From Billgrantia tianxiuensis (GTDB lineage Bacteria > Pseudomonadota > Gammaproteobacteria > Pseudomonadales > Halomonadaceae), in NCBI RefSeq assembly GCF_009834345.1, contig NZ_CP035042.1, positions 4,836,001 through 4,900,000 of the forward strand: 64,000 nucleotides of DNA. Direction: 5' to 3'. The translations under genes were made by a program, and so were the position numbers. Below the pieces are notes generated by a model that saw only the letters and a program-made list of their open reading frames with translations, did not search any database and was not told the DNA's origin. This document shows positions 62,679 through 64,000 of this stretch, one piece after another. Each line of letters starts with the position of its first letter. The first letter of the stretch is position 1.

Positions 62679-64000
62679 ATGAAGGCGAGCCGGGCGCGGC
62701 CCTGTCGAAGGCTATCTCCCAGCGCCACGCGGTGGATGTGGCGGCTGGCACTGGCCGCCTGCCTCGTCGTGCCCTTGCCGGGCTGGGGGCAGGCCGAAAC
62801 GGGCGCGGCCAATGACACCAGGGAGGTCATCGTCGTTGGCGGCGATCACTACCACCCGCCCTACGAGTTTCTCGACGATGACGGCGAGCCGGCCGGCTAC
62901 AACGTGGAGCTGACCCGGGCCATCGCCGAGGTGATGGGCATCGAGGTGCGCATCGAACTCAAGCCATGGAGCGAGGTGCGCCGTGGGCTGGAGCGGGGCG
63001 AGATCGACATCCTCCAGGGCATGTCCTACTCCGAGGCGCGTACCGAGCGGTTCGACTTCGCCCCGCCCCACGCCATCGTCCACCAGTCGATCTTCGCCCG
63101 TCGCGGCGACCCGGTGGTGGAAGTCGAGGAGCTGCGCGGCAAGGAGGTGATCGTCCAGCGCGGCGACATCATGCACGACTACCTGATCGAACATGACATC
63201 GGTGCGCTGGTAATTCCCGTGGATACCCATGCCGACGCGCTGCGGGCACTGGCCGCCGGCCAGCACGACTATGCGCTGGTTGCCAACCTGCCGGCGCTCT
63301 ACCTCAGCCGCGAGCTGGGCCTGACCAACCTGGTGCCGGTGGCGAGACCCTTCTCGCTACGCTATGGCTATGCGGTGCGCCAGGGCGACGCCAACCTGCT
63401 GGCCAAGTTCAGCGAGGGGCTGGCCATTCTCAAGAATACCGGCCGCCACCAGGCGATCTACGACAAGTGGCTGGGGCCACTGGAGGGCCGCGAGGGCATC
63501 CCTTGGCAGAAGGTCGGCCAGATCGGCGCGGCGCTCTCCGCGCTGCTGCTGCTGATTCTGGGTGCCATCGTGATCTGGAACCGCATGCTCAAGCGCGAGG
63601 TGGCGGCCCGCACCGAGGAGCTTCGGCTACACCAGCAGCAGCTGATCCAGGCCGACAAGATGGCCTCGCTCGGCGTGCTGGTCTCGGGCGTGGCCCACGA
63701 GATCAACAATCCCAGCAGCCTGCTGCTGCTCAACCTGCCGGTGCTGCGCGACGCCTGGGCCGACGCCGAGCCGATCCTCGAGGCGCACTACCGCGCCCAT
63801 GGCGATTTCCCCTTCGGCGGCCTGCCCTACTCGCGCATGCGCGAAGAGATTCCCGGTATGATCGACGACATGCAGGAGGGCACCCGGCGCATCAAGCGTA
63901 TCGTCGGCGATCTCAAGGATTTCGCCCGCCAGGGCGGCGACGCGCTGGGCGAGGTCTTCGACCTCAACGAGGTGGTGGCCACTGCCGTGCGCCTGGTCGA
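62679..64000 (+). CDS. Sensor histidine kinase with periplasmic solute-binding domain (C-terminus outside window)
   Basis: The first 440 residues of a hybrid receptor. N-terminal signal/anchor (WRLALAACLVVPLPG). A periplasmic SBP_bac_3 domain covers about residues 50-270 (VVGGDHYHPPYEFLDDDGEP, RGEIDILQGMSYSEART, HQAIYDKWLGP). A membrane helix lies around residues 285-305 (IGAALSALLLLILGAIVIW). A short coiled stretch follows, then the HisKA segment with the phospho-acceptor H box ADKMASLGVLVSGVAHEINN. The frame is open at base 64000, so the ATPase domain and any receiver lie outside. It starts seven bases after yicC. The ligand is unknown; SBP_bac_3 domains usually sense amino acids. Confidence 0.9.
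   Translation, partial: MKASRARPCRRLSPSATRWMWRLALAACLVVPLPGWGQAETGAANDTREVIVVGGDHYHPPYEFLDDDGEPAGYNVELTRAIAEVMGIEVRIELKPWSEVRRGLERGEIDILQGMSYSEARTERFDFAPPHAIVHQSIFARRGDPVVEVEELRGKEVIVQRGDIMHDYLIEHDIGALVIPVDTHADALRALAAGQHDYALVANLPALYLSRELGLTNLVPVARPFSLRYGYAVRQGDANLLAKFSEGLAILKNTGRHQAIYDKWLGPLEGREGIPWQKVGQIGAALSALLLLILGAIVIWNRMLKREVAARTEELRLHQQQLIQADKMASLGVLVSGVAHEINNPSSLLLLNLPVLRDAWADAEPILEAHYRAHGDFPFGGLPYSRMREEIPGMIDDMQEGTRRIKRIVGDLKDFARQGGDALGEVFDLNEVVATAVRLV

Noticed and set aside
1..64000. CRISPR array
   Set aside because: No regularly spaced direct repeats with unique spacers and no cas-like genes; the 19-base array at 55828 has no spacers.

Overview
The window looks like chromosomal DNA of a GC-rich gammaproteobacterium, most likely a halophile of the Halomonas group. 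This is an inference from gene content and protein character: a Crc-like gene beside pyrE, a complete glycine-betaine demethylation locus with its own BCCT importer, acidic proteins, and an AapJQM importer. No rRNA is present. Two tRNAs are visible: tRNA-Sec and tRNA-Arg(CCG).

Layout. 1-4548 (minus): part of an L-amino-acid ABC importer with two tandem binding-protein genes. 4773-7203 (minus): ahpF and ahpC, separated by a small MITE-like element. 7331-11040: a small conserved protein, a ChaN/PDZ lipoprotein-like protein, an MFS transporter and an acidic exported protein. 11173-20503 (plus): a complete selenocysteine cassette of fdnG (with an in-frame UGA and a recognisable SECIS hairpin), fdnH, fdnI, fdhE, selA, selB and tRNA-Sec. 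20504-23913: a short accessory island abutting tRNA-Sec, with a DUF4041/GIY-YIG-like protein and a hicA-hicB-secB-like operon that reads as a toxin-antitoxin-chaperone (TAC) system. 23914-32192: an L,D-transpeptidase, then a second, cysteine-type NAD-linked formate dehydrogenase (fdsG-fdsB-fdsA-fdhD-fdsD) divergent from a ModE-like regulator. 32209-48241: betaine catabolism (gbcB, gbcA, fdhA, BCCT importer, etfB, etfA, dgcB, dgcA, DUF5943, dipeptidase, gbdR). 48553-53254: a LysR regulator, a TRAP transporter and a D-Ala-D-Ala dipeptidase. 53303-64000: housekeeping and mixed genes (tRNA-Arg, lhgO, a di-domain cytochrome c5, rep, trmL, yfaZ, pyrE, crc-like, rph, yicC, and a truncated sensor kinase).

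How it fits together. Betaine imported by the BCCT carrier is demethylated by GbcAB to dimethylglycine, which DgcAB with its ETF takes on to sarcosine. Both steps release one-carbon units as formaldehyde. FdhA oxidises formaldehyde to formate, and two different formate dehydrogenases encoded nearby (a membrane-bound, quinone-linked Sec enzyme and a soluble NAD-linked Cys enzyme) can take formate to CO2. The window therefore holds most of a betaine-to-CO2 methyl oxidation route. Sarcosine oxidase and selD are not in view.

Caution. Five genes (fdnG, fdhE, selB, the L,D-transpeptidase and yicC) are each broken by one missing base in a short C or G run, and each is restored by adding one base. 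This pattern looks like sequencing or assembly error rather than decay, and those genes are annotated across the break.
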